Assembly (NCBI RefSeq): GCF_002982075.1
Contig: NZ_PUEJ01000012.1
Span: forward strand, 1-64,000
Direction: 5' to 3'
DNA length: 64,000 bases
DNA from: Labrys okinawensis
Lineage (GTDB): Bacteria; Pseudomonadota; Alphaproteobacteria; Rhizobiales; Labraceae
The translations under genes were made by a program, and so were the position numbers. The notes below the pieces were generated by a model. The model saw only the letters and a list, made by a program, of their open reading frames with translations, was not told the origin of the DNA and ran no database searches. This document shows, piece after piece, positions 39,248-47,303 of the stretch; position 1 is the first letter of the stretch, and every line of letters starts with the position of its first letter.

Positions 39248-41098
39248 ATGGATATCGACGACATGACGACTTCGACTCTGGGCACGCCCGGGCAGGACGC
39301 CGAGGCGGGGATCCGCGAATTGCCGGCGCGCCTGGGCGACTTCACCACGGATCGGCGGGTGATCCTGCTGATGGCGATCGCCGTCTTCGTCGGCACGGCC
39401 GGCGTCGGCGCGGCCTTCGTGCTGCTGCGCCTGATCACCCTGTGCACCAACATCGCCTATTACGGCCGATTTTCCCTGGAGAACCTGCCGATCTCCGCTA
39501 CGCCGCTGGGCTGGAGCGCCGTGTTCGTGCCGGTGGTCGGCTGCCTGATCATCGGCCTGATGGCGCGCTACGGCTCGGAGAAGATCCGCGGCCACGGCAT
39601 TCCCGAGGCGATGGAGGCGATCCTGATCGGCAAGAGCCGGATCAATCCCAAGGTCGCGGTGCTGAAGCCGCTCTCCTCGGCGATCTCGATCGGCTCCGGC
39701 GGTCCCTTCGGGGCCGAGGGTCCGATCATCATGACCGGCGGTGCCATCGGCTCGCTCGTCGCGCAGATGATCCGTCTCAGCGCCAATGAGCGCAAAGCCT
39801 TGCTGGTCGCCGGTGCCGCAGCCGGCATGACGGCGGTGTTCGGCACGCCGATCGCCGCCGTGCTGCTGGCGATCGAGCTCCTGCTGTTCGAATGGAAGCC
39901 GCGCAGCTTCCTGCCGGTGGTGGTCGCCGCGTCGGTGGCGGCGGCCGAGCGCGGCCTGCTGCTCGATCCCACCCCCCTGTTCGGCTTCACCGGCCATATG
40001 GCACTGACCTTGCCCGGTTTCCTTGGTTGGGTGGTGATGGGTATCGTCGCCGGGCTGGGCTCCGGGATCCTCACCGCCATGGTCTATGCCAGCGAGGATT
40101 TCTTCCACCGCCTGCCGCTGCATTGGATGTGGTGGCCCCTGTTCGGGGGCCTCGCCATCGGTATCGGAGGCCTGTTCGACCCGAGCGCGCTCGGGGTGGG
40201 CTACGATAACATCCGCCATCTCCTCTCGGGCGAGATGGCCGTCAAGGCGGTGCTGCTGCTCCTGGTCGTCAAGGCGCTGATCTGGTCCATCTCGCTCGGC
40301 TCGGGTACCTCCGGCGGCGTCCTGGCGCCGCTGATGATGCTGGGCGGCGCCCTCGGCACCCTGGCTGGCCTTGTCCTGCCGCAGGCCGATCCCGGCTTCT
40401 GGGCTCTGCTCGGCATGGCGGCGATGATGGGCGGCACCATGCGCGCGCCGCTGACGGCGACTTTGTTCGCGGTGGAACTCACCGGCAATCTTGGCGTGCT
40501 CCTGCCCCTGCTCACCGCCTGCGGCATGGCCTATGCCACCACCGTGCTGACCATGAAGCGTTCCATCCTCACCGAGAAGATCGCCCGCCGCGGCCATCAC
40601 ATCTCGGGCGAATACCATACCGATCCGTTCGATCTTGCCCGCGTGGCCGATCTGATGGTGCGCGAGGTCGACACGCTGCCCGCAACGATGACGGTGGCGC
40701 GGGCCATCGCCTTCTTCACCAGCGGGGAGCCCTGTCACAAGAGCTATCCGGTCGTCGATGCCGAGCGGCGGGTGGTCGGCATGGTCTCGCGCGCCAATAT
40801 CCTCGACTGGTCGGTGCATGCCTCGGAGGATGACGACATCCAGTCTCTGTCACTGGAAGAGATCCTCGAGGGGCAGGAACTCGAGATCGGCTATGCCGAC
40901 GAACTGGCCGGCGCGCTCGCCGATCGCATGGCCATCGCCGATATCGGCCGGGTGCCGGTGCTCGATCGTCAGAGCGGCAGCCTGGTCGGCCTGATCGCCC
41001 GCAAGGACCTGCTGCAGGTCAGGGCCCACAGGCGCGCCGAGGAACACGACCGCGGCGTGATGATCCGGCTGCGCGCCCGCGGCGCGCGCGGGATCTGA
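39248..41098 (+). CDS. ClC-type chloride channel/antiporter with CBS domains
   Basis: A 616-aa membrane protein. The ClC region (about 40-440) has ion-path motifs GHGIPEAMEA (115-124; usually GSGIP, so the central Ser is His), GSGGPFGAEGPI (149-160) with the gating Glu E157, and GSGTSGGVLAPLMMLGG later. The soluble part (about 460-600) has two CBS domains (VADLMVREVDTLPATMTV and ADIGRVPVLDRQSGSLVGLIARKDLL) that may sense adenine nucleotides. It moves Cl-, or another anion, with or without protons. The start MDIDDM is used; ATG 39263 is also in frame. Divergent MarR regulator with operator; no co-operon gene. Confidence 0.88.
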   Translation: MDIDDMTTSTLGTPGQDAEAGIRELPARLGDFTTDRRVILLMAIAVFVGTAGVGAAFVLLRLITLCTNIAYYGRFSLENLPISATPLGWSAVFVPVVGCLIIGLMARYGSEKIRGHGIPEAMEAILIGKSRINPKVAVLKPLSSAISIGSGGPFGAEGPIIMTGGAIGSLVAQMIRLSANERKALLVAGAAAGMTAVFGTPIAAVLLAIELLLFEWKPRSFLPVVVAASVAAAERGLLLDPTPLFGFTGHMALTLPGFLGWVVMGIVAGLGSGILTAMVYASEDFFHRLPLHWMWWPLFGGLAIGIGGLFDPSALGVGYDNIRHLLSGEMAVKAVLLLLVVKALIWSISLGSGTSGGVLAPLMMLGGALGTLAGLVLPQADPGFWALLGMAAMMGGTMRAPLTATLFAVELTGNLGVLLPLLTACGMAYATTVLTMKRSILTEKIARRGHHISGEYHTDPFDLARVADLMVREVDTLPATMTVARAIAFFTSGEPCHKSYPVVDAERRVVGMVSRANILDWSVHASEDDDIQSLSLEEILEGQELEIGYADELAGALADRMAIADIGRVPVLDRQSGSLVGLIARKDLLQVRAHRRAEEHDRGVMIRLRARGARGI

Positions 41099-41126
41099 GC
41101 TCGGCTGCAAGGTTCGACCCGCTTGA

Positions 41127-41215
41127 CGTCATTGCGAGCGAAGCGAAGCAATCCAGGGGCCGTAAACTCTATGCCTCCAGGCCCGCTGGATTGCTTCGCT
41201 TCGCTCGCAACGACG
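41127..41215. repeat. Palindromic repeat, 30-nt arms
   Basis: Arms 41127-41156 (CGTCATTGCGAGCGAAGCGA onward) and 41186-41215 (CTGGATTGCTTCGCTTCGCT onward) match in inverted orientation with one difference. It sits between convergent ClC and glutamine-synthetase-family genes. Shares its unit with 37851-37880. Confidence 0.8.
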
Positions 41216-41257
41216 AGTCAGCCCTATCCCCAGTATGACCGTTCCCGGGAAGGATCG

Positions 41258-42628
41258 TCAGAAGAACAGGTCGTACTCCCGCGGGCTCAGCACCGAGAGG
41301 AAATCCTCGTGCTGGCCATGGACCAGATGGGCGTAGGTCTCCAGATAGCGCTTGGAGAAATACTCCTTCAGCATGCTTGCCCGTGCCAGCCGGCGGGCCG
41401 CCTCGAAGACATCGCCCGGCAGTCCGGGGTCGCGCGTGAAGCCGGCATGCTTGCCGACCACCGGCGCATCCGGTTCGAGCTTCCGGACGATGCCGTAATG
41501 GGCGGCGGCGAGGATGGCCGCCAGCACCAGGTAGGGGTTGGCGTCGGCGCCGGCGACGCGGTGCTCGATCCGCCGCCCCGCTCCCTTGTCGGTGGGGATG
41601 CGCAGGGCGACGGTGCGATTGTCCTCGCCCCATTTGCGGTTGACCGGAGCGAACAGCCCGCCGAAGCGGCGGAAGGAATTGTGGTTGGGTGCGAAGAAGG
41701 CGAGCGACTCGGGCATCAGCCGCTGCATGCCGGCGATGGCGTGGCGGATCAGCTGCTCGCCGGTCGCCGGATCGGCGAAGAGATTGCGGCCGTCGGCGTC
41801 GCACAGGCTGACATGCACATGCAGGCCCGACCCGGCTTCGTCCTCATAGGGCTTGGCCATGAAAGTGGCGTCCCAGCCCTCGGCACGCGCGGTGCCGCGG
41901 ATCAGGCGCTTGAGCAGAATGGCATGATCGCCGGCCAGCACGGCATCATCGGTGTGGTGCAGGTTGGTCTCGAACTGGGCGACGCCCATCTCGGCGATGA
42001 TACTGCCCATCGGTACATTCTGCGCCCGTGCCGCGTCGTCCGCCCTAGCCGACCACAGCGCCACTTCCTCCAGCGTCAGCACGGAGAGATTGGTGGGCGG
42101 GCCGAGCGGGCGGCCGGTGCGCTTGAGGATCGGCGGGCGGATGCGGCCGTCGGCCTCCCGCGTGCCGTCGGTGAGGAAGAACTCGTATTCGCAGGCGACG
42201 GTGGGATGGAGCCCGTCGGCGGCGAGCCGTGCGAGGATGGTCTTGAGCAAATGGCGGGGATCCGTCCAGAGCGGCTCGCCCGAGACGGCGTAGGCGATGT
42301 CCAGCATGACCTGCGCCGTCGGCACGGCCGCCCAGGGCATCGGCTTCAGCGTGCCCGGGATCGGTACGCCCTTGGCATCGGGATCGCCGTCGTCCCAGCC
42401 GATGCCGCCGGAGCCATAGCCGTCATGCCGGGCATCGAGCACATAAGGGGCAGCGGAAAAGCCCATGCCGGAGCGATAGAGGCTGTCGATCTCTTCGATC
42501 GGCAGGCGTTTGCCGAAGCCATAGCCGGTCAGGTCGGGCGTGAAGGCTTCGATGAAGCGGGTATCGGGGTGGGCGGCAAGAAAGGCGGCGACTTCGGGGT
42601 GACGGGAAGCGCTGGTATCGGCAGGCAT
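41258..42628 (-). CDS. Glutamine-synthetase-family enzyme (gamma-glutamylpolyamine synthetase-like)
   Basis: A 456-aa ligase of the glutamine synthetase superfamily, PuuA/GlnA3-like. Beta-grasp N-domain (20-100); catalytic domain from 105: ACEYEFFLT metal-binding Glu, MGVAQFETNLHHTDD, MAKPYEDEAGSGLHVHVSL (269-287), NHNSFRRFGG and NRTVALRIPTDKGAGRRIEHRVAGADANPYL. It couples ATP to joining glutamate with a polyamine, ethanolamine or similar amine. The lack of a regulatory adenylylation Tyr and of GlnB nearby argues against nitrogen-assimilation GS. Start at MPADTSAS. The FkbM gene is upstream, 49 bp away on the same strand. Confidence 0.88.
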   Translation of the reverse strand: MPADTSASRHPEVAAFLAAHPDTRFIEAFTPDLTGYGFGKRLPIEEIDSLYRSGMGFSAAPYVLDARHDGYGSGGIGWDDGDPDAKGVPIPGTLKPMPWAAVPTAQVMLDIAYAVSGEPLWTDPRHLLKTILARLAADGLHPTVACEYEFFLTDGTREADGRIRPPILKRTGRPLGPPTNLSVLTLEEVALWSARADDAARAQNVPMGSIIAEMGVAQFETNLHHTDDAVLAGDHAILLKRLIRGTARAEGWDATFMAKPYEDEAGSGLHVHVSLCDADGRNLFADPATGEQLIRHAIAGMQRLMPESLAFFAPNHNSFRRFGGLFAPVNRKWGEDNRTVALRIPTDKGAGRRIEHRVAGADANPYLVLAAILAAAHYGIVRKLEPDAPVVGKHAGFTRDPGLPGDVFEAARRLARASMLKEYFSKRYLETYAHLVHGQHEDFLSVLSPREYDLFF

Positions 42629-42677
42629 GGGGAGGGGTCTCGCTGGTGCTTCACAGAACGCGCCCGCCGCTGCGCCG

Positions 42678-43565
42678 TCAAGCCCCCTCAGCTTCGGTCG
42701 AAGGCCGGGCCGTTTCCAGCAGGGCGGTGTAACGGGCCAGCGCATCCTGCGGCAGGGCGCCGCGCCGGCTGAGCAGGTCGATGCAGCGCCCGCACAATTC
42801 GATGCTGCCATACAGATATTGGGCCAGGAGGCACAGATGCTTGAGCTGCTCGTCGGTCATGGCATCGGGATCGACGAAATCCCGGACATAGACGACATCG
42901 GCCTCCAGGAGCTGGTTGGTGGCCGGCGTCCAGCTCTCGGGCCTGGCATAGGGCGCCATCGGGCTGAACTTCACCGCCTTGAAGCAATGCGGCACGAACC
43001 CCTGCGAGCGCAGCTCCATGTCGATCTCCCCGAAGGCCGGCTGGTTCTCATAGAGCGCGACGAAGGAGATTTCGGTCTGGATGGCCACGGCTGGGCGCAG
43101 TTTTTCGCGGCCGTGGCGGAATACGGCGAGCTCGGCGCCCTGCACGTCGATCTTGAGCATGTCGATCTCCGGCAGGACCGAGAGATCGTCGAGGCGGGTC
43201 GTGCGCACGGGAATGCGGCCGATCACCTCGGCATTGGGCTTGAAATAGGAAAACACCTCCAGTGCGGCCTGGCGCGGGGTGAGCAGGCTGCTCCAGCCCG
43301 AATAGGCACAGAGATTGAGATAGACCTCGCCGCCGTCGCCGATGGCATGGGGCAGATAGGTCTCGTGCGGCCCCTTGGCGGCTTCCAGCCTGGCCAATGC
43401 CTCGGCCTGCGGCTCGAAGCCGGTGAGCCGGGCGAGGCCTGCCGCCAGCATGGATTTGTAGGGAGGTTCGCCATCGATGGGATTGGCGCCGATGTCGACG
43501 ATATGGGTGCGGCGTGCCGGGCGCAGCAGCTCGGCCAGGGGCGCCGTCATGGCTTGGTCCGACAT
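42678..43565 (-). CDS. FkbM-family methyltransferase
   Basis: A 295-aa SAM-dependent methyltransferase of the FkbM type. Motif I THIVDIGANPIDG (20-32) binds SAM; LTGFEPQAEALARLE carries the acidic residue that holds ribose; DDLSVLPEIDMLKIDVQGAELAVFRHG (125-151) is the FkbM hallmark. The C-terminal 90 residues are helical and outside the Pfam core. Such enzymes methylate hydroxyls of glycans or polyketides. It lies next to a glycosyltransferase on the same strand (57 bp), so the pair may decorate a surface glycan. Acceptor unknown. Confidence 0.87.
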   Translation of the reverse strand: MSDQAMTAPLAELLRPARRTHIVDIGANPIDGEPPYKSMLAAGLARLTGFEPQAEALARLEAAKGPHETYLPHAIGDGGEVYLNLCAYSGWSSLLTPRQAALEVFSYFKPNAEVIGRIPVRTTRLDDLSVLPEIDMLKIDVQGAELAVFRHGREKLRPAVAIQTEISFVALYENQPAFGEIDMELRSQGFVPHCFKAVKFSPMAPYARPESWTPATNQLLEADVVYVRDFVDPDAMTDEQLKHLCLLAQYLYGSIELCGRCIDLLSRRGALPQDALARYTALLETARPSTEAEGA

Positions 43566-43622
43566 TCACGCTCCTCGGCAGAGTTTCTGCAAAATGTCCG
43601 TATCTGCAGTGTCGGCCCGGCC

Positions 43623-44402
43623 CTACCAATGCCCCTGCTGTTTCAGGCTGGTCTCGACATCGCCGACATAATTATACTGGCCCAGATGCTGCAGCTTGGA
43701 CTGGGAATCGACCCAGACCTTGCCGCCGATGTCGCGCCAGCGCCGGCAGAACGCATAGTCCTCCGACAGATAGCGCCCGGAGTCGGGATCGACCATGCAG
43801 TCGAAGAACAGCCAGTGCAGCGGCTTGAGCGGATTGTTCGGCGGGCCGTCCGGCGTGTAGTTGAGATGGGGATAGGCCTGCATCAGCTTGGGGAAGACAT
43901 GGCGCTTGATCACCATGAAGCCGGTGGGCGCTTCCGAGACCTCGATGAAACCTTCATCATCGACATGCCGGCTGATCGGCGTCTTGCCGTGATCGACCGG
44001 ATTGAAGGCATAACGGGCATAGCGGATTTCCATCTCCTCCTTGCTGAGGCCGCCCGGTAGGGTCTCAGGCCAGGTCAGCGCCTTGATCGGATAGACACCG
44101 CCCGCCACATCCCTGTCGGCCAGCAGCAGGCGGATCACCTGCTGGGTGGTGAAGGAAATGTCGGAGTCGATCCAGAACAGATGCGTAAAGGATTCGTCCT
44201 GCATGAATTTCAGCACGACCATGTTGCGCCCGCGCGTGATCAGGCTCTCCGAATGCATGTGCAGCACGGTCTTGAGGCCGAGCTGCGACGCATCGCAGGC
44301 CAGGCTGTACATGCTGACCACATAATTCATGCTGACGGCGGAGATGTAGCAGGGCGTTGCGAACAACACCTTCATCGACTGGAGGGCTGAGATATCGAGC
44401 AT
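43623..44402 (-). CDS. GT-A-type glycosyltransferase-like protein
   Basis: A 259-aa soluble glycosyltransferase-like protein with a GT-A fold. It begins MKVLFATPCYISAVSMNYV after a short leader, has TRGRNMVVLKFMQ and the metal/nucleotide-sugar DxD motif in FTHLFWIDSDISF (72-84), then LLLADRDVAGGVYPIK. Later SEAPTGFMVIKRHVF and YLSEDYAFCRRWRDIGGKVWVD resemble catalytic loops of such enzymes. Its position with an FkbM methyltransferase suggests glycan modification. The donor and acceptor cannot be told. No membrane segment is seen. Confidence 0.78.
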   Translation of the reverse strand: MLDISALQSMKVLFATPCYISAVSMNYVVSMYSLACDASQLGLKTVLHMHSESLITRGRNMVVLKFMQDESFTHLFWIDSDISFTTQQVIRLLLADRDVAGGVYPIKALTWPETLPGGLSKEEMEIRYARYAFNPVDHGKTPISRHVDDEGFIEVSEAPTGFMVIKRHVFPKLMQAYPHLNYTPDGPPNNPLKPLHWLFFDCMVDPDSGRYLSEDYAFCRRWRDIGGKVWVDSQSKLQHLGQYNYVGDVETSLKQQGHW

Positions 44403-44550
44403 GACCTGCTTTTCTATTGAGGCCTGACAGGCGCCGGAAAGCGAGGAGAGCGGCGCGTCCGGCGATTAGAGCAGGTTGCAAATGCGAATCAAGCCATTCC
44501 CTTCCGTCATGCACAGCCGGTCTGCGGGACGCCTGCCGGTGCTCCCCGGC

Positions 44551-45330
44551 TCATTTCGGAGCCGGGGCCGTCGGCAGGATCTCCGAGCTTGGCGGCGTGG
44601 CCGGCGTGGCATGCGGCACGATGGTGCCGGGCACCGGAATCGGCCCGGGTGCCGGTGACGGCGGCGTTTGGGCGACCGGCAGGGGACCGAAGCTGGAATC
44701 GACGGAGACGGCGATGCAGGTCTTGTTCACGCCCGGCAGCAGGAAGATGCGCTTGCCGTTGCGGTCGATCATGATCTGGGTGTTGAGGATCGGGATCGGG
44801 CTGGCGCCGGTCGAGCGCATGTAGTTCTGCGCCGTGGCGCAGTCGCTGGCGAGCGGAAAGACCTGCACCGTCACCCCGTCGCAGCTGCCCGACGGCGTCG
44901 GCGTGGCGATGATGGCGGCCAGGCCGTTAGCCGGCGTCACTTCCGGCCGGTCGATGACAGCAACGCTCTGGAACACATGCTGCTTGGGATCCTGACGGTT
45001 CCAGCCCGACTGCACGTCGTATTTGCTGTTGAGGGCACCGCGCGACATCTGATCGACCAGGTCGGTACATTGCCGCGCGAGCTCCAGCTTACGGGCCTGC
45101 TGGGTGGGCAGAGGCGGCTCCGGCAGCACGACGGGGGCAGAAGAGGCGACGGGCGGCTTGGCCTGTGCTGGCTTGCCGGATGCCGGCTTGGCCGGTTTCT
45201 TTCCTGCCGGCTTGCCCTTGCCGGCGGCATTGGGCGTCGGCTGGTCCTGCGCCAGCACCGGCGTCGGCGCAATCGTTCCGAAGCCGCCTGCGGCCAGGGC
45301 GAGGAGAAGGTAACCGACGCGAGCGCGCAT
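44551..45330 (-). CDS. Exported hypothetical protein with Pro/Lys-rich linker
   Basis: A 259-aa exported protein of unknown function. Leader 1-27 (VGYLLLALAAGGFGTIAPTPVLA, cut before QDQP); then a low-complexity Pro/Ala/Lys linker (30-75, KPAGKKPAKPASGKPAQAKP). The globular middle (80-220) contains three Cys and LELARQCTDLVDQMSRG and IMIDRNGKRIFLLPGV, and a Pro-rich tail ends the chain. The divergent neighbour at 45564 shares this layout (leader, Pro-rich segments, small domain). Not assigned to a family; probably periplasmic or wall-associated. Confidence 0.7.
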   Translation of the reverse strand: MRARVGYLLLALAAGGFGTIAPTPVLAQDQPTPNAAGKGKPAGKKPAKPASGKPAQAKPPVASSAPVVLPEPPLPTQQARKLELARQCTDLVDQMSRGALNSKYDVQSGWNRQDPKQHVFQSVAVIDRPEVTPANGLAAIIATPTPSGSCDGVTVQVFPLASDCATAQNYMRSTGASPIPILNTQIMIDRNGKRIFLLPGVNKTCIAVSVDSSFGPLPVAQTPPSPAPGPIPVPGTIVPHATPATPPSSEILPTAPAPK

Positions 45331-45563
45331 TGTTTCTTCCGTAACGTTTTTGAGCCGAGCAACACCGCGGTGGTGCTATGGTATTCGATCATCTGACGCT
45401 GCCACATGTATCGGGTCTGCGCAGGCGTGGATAGATTGAAACTTGCGAGGTGACAGGGCCGGGGAAATCTGTGACACCTTGGCATCATGCCATTTTCAAC
45501 GAGGCCTGGATCCCTATGATACTTCCTCCATCGCAGAGCAAACCGGCCCGGCGGAGGCACCTC

Positions 45564-46244
45564 ATGCCTACAATGAGCCGAGGCAGCGTGCTTGCCCTCG
45601 TGCTTGCGAGCGGTCTTGTTCTGCCGGCCACGGCCCAGCAGCAGCCTGCGCCCGCTCCGGGCCCGCCGGCTCCCGCAAATGCCGCGCCCGCCGGCCCTCA
45701 GCCGATGAACCTCGATTCCAAAACGGTGTTGATGCTGGTGCGCTCCACCCTGATCGCGCTCGACCAGGCCAACAAGACCGGCAATTATTCGGTGCTGCGC
45801 GATCTCGGTTCGGCTGGCTTCCAGCGCGAGAACAGCGATGCCAAATTGGCCGAGATCTTTGCCGGTCAGCGCAAGGCGGGGCTCGATCTTGCTGCGGCCC
45901 TGGTGCTCGAGCCCACGATCACGCTCTCCCCTCAGGTGGAGAAGAGCGGGCTGCTCCATCTTGCCGGCTACTTTCCGGTGAAGGGCGACACCAAGCTGAC
46001 CTTCGAACTGCTCTTCCAGGGCGCCGATCGGCGCTTGCTCGTCGACGGGATCAGCGTCAACATCGCGCAGGCTGGTTCGACACCGGGCGCTGGCGGGTCG
46101 AATGCCACGCAGATCCCAGTGCCGGCGGCACCGGCAGCCGAAGCGCCCGCCGCGCCTGCGCCGGCGGCAGCCCCCGGAGCCAAGCCGAAACCCAAGCCCA
46201 AGCCGAAACCCGAACCGAAGCCCGAGCCTGCTCCGGCCCAATAG
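45564..46244 (+). CDS. Exported protein with a repetitive Pro-Lys/Glu tail
   Basis: A 226-aa exported protein of unknown function. Leader 1-25 ends ATAQQQ; a Pro/Ala linker follows, then a compact domain (about 50-165: MLVRSTLIALDQANKTGNYSVLRDLGSAGFQRENS and LFQGADRRLLVDGISVNI). The tail is a low-complexity P-K/E-P run (KPKPKPKPKPEPKPEPAPAQ), likely a wall-spanning or electrostatic segment. GGAGG precedes the ATG by six bases, which decides this start; in-frame ATGs 45516 and 45573 are less likely. Divergent from 44551-45330. Followed by a terminator. Confidence 0.75.
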   Translation: MPTMSRGSVLALVLASGLVLPATAQQQPAPAPGPPAPANAAPAGPQPMNLDSKTVLMLVRSTLIALDQANKTGNYSVLRDLGSAGFQRENSDAKLAEIFAGQRKAGLDLAAALVLEPTITLSPQVEKSGLLHLAGYFPVKGDTKLTFELLFQGADRRLLVDGISVNIAQAGSTPGAGGSNATQIPVPAAPAAEAPAAPAPAAAPGAKPKPKPKPKPEPKPEPAPAQ

Positions 46245-46265
46245 TTTTCGGCGGCATTCACCTTG

Positions 46266-46298
46266 CCGGGGCAGCCTTCGGGGCCGCCCCTTTCTTTT
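46266..46298 (+). terminator. Rho-independent terminator after the Pro-rich exported protein gene
   Basis: Stem GGGGC (46268-46272) with GCC/GGC inner pairs and GCCCC (46286-46290), then TTTCTTTT. It lies 25 bp past the stop codon. Confidence 0.7.
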
Positions 46299-46345
46299 GA
46301 CGGCAAGCCCGTGCCGGGCGAAATCTCGCCGCCATGCCTGTTCTT

Positions 46346-46444
46346 GAGCAAAACGCGATCATGACCGAACGCGCTTTGCTCCAGCGCCTTGTTTCGACGC
46401 GTCTTTGCGGCTCCCGGGGACTCCGTCAAATCGCAAAACGCTAT
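46346..46444 (+). repeat. Dispersed intergenic repeat, copy 2
   Basis: GAGCAAAACGCGATCATGAC at the start, then CGACGCGTCTTTGCGGCTCC and GGACTCCGTCAAATCGCAAA; about 80 percent like the copy at 12225-12325 by eye. It lies in the long gap before the giant adhesin gene. Confidence 0.7.
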
Positions 46445-46689
46445 CGTGCCTGGCGACGGGGCTGGTGCTGAGAGGGCCTCCGCAGCATCCCCGTCAGCGG
46501 CTCAGTGCGCGGGATCTGGCACCACGGTTGCCGGGGGCCGGACGTTTCGCGTGGCAACCGGAAAAGCCGCAGGAGCGACCCGGGGCAGGGCGGGTCACCA
46601 GATTTTTTTTGCTTGTTGCGCGCGCGCAACAGCGCCTTCGACGAGGGTATGAAAGTGTGCGGCGTAACCCCTTTGGATTAAGGGCGCCC

Positions 46690-47110
46690 TCCAGGTTGTA
46701 GCCGCCTTTTCTCGCCTATTTCGCTGAGCATTCCCGGCCACTATGGTGATCTAACGGCATCATGGTTGTAAAATATAAATTCAGCCATTGATCTTTGATG
46801 GTTCTGCAGAAAACTTATCTTTGTTGGTTTTTGTTGTCAAACAATAGCATTGTCTCTCTCGGATTTGTAAATCGATTTATGGATATATTTATATCAGGTT
46901 CTGGTAAATATACTTCGCAAATTTTGTTCAAGTTTGAGATATTTTGAAGAAATATTGAGGCGGATATTCTAGTTTGTAACACTTTAGGATTAGAAGAAAT
47001 TAAGACAATGCAGATTTTGTTTGCCTAGCATTCTCCGAATTTTCCAAAAAGAGGTAGAAATATACTAACACTTCGATTTCTAAGTATATTTACACATCGG
47101 AAGAATCGTG
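46690..47110 (+). promoter_or_regulatory. AT-rich leader upstream of the giant adhesin gene
   Basis: About 420 bp of strikingly low GC, in contrast to the GC-rich flanks, with no open frame. A 9-bp inverted repeat AAATATACT (47058-47066)/AGTATATTT (47083-47091) lies close to the adhesin start and could be an operator or RNA hairpin. Such AT-rich DNA is a typical target for H-NS-like silencers and for supercoiling-sensitive promoters. The stretch 46445-46690 shows nothing recognisable. Confidence 0.5.
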
Positions 47111-47303
47111 GGTATTAACCACGAATGCGTTGGATTATGCCATCCTGACGCTACGGCTGCTGGCGCACCCAAAGAGGTACGCCGGGTCGGGGGATCAAGT
47201 ATTCGAAACAAGAATCGCCGCCCGGAAACCGGGAATCCCTAGGTCAACTGCTATCAAAGCCTTCTTCGGTGAGGGGCGGCTTTGCCTGCAAGACGCGACG
47301 TTT

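Noticed and set aside
38729..40819. Extension of the MarR frame to 696 codons.
   Set aside because: The extra part is antisense to the ClC gene and passes through the operator region. The MarR domain alone is complete.
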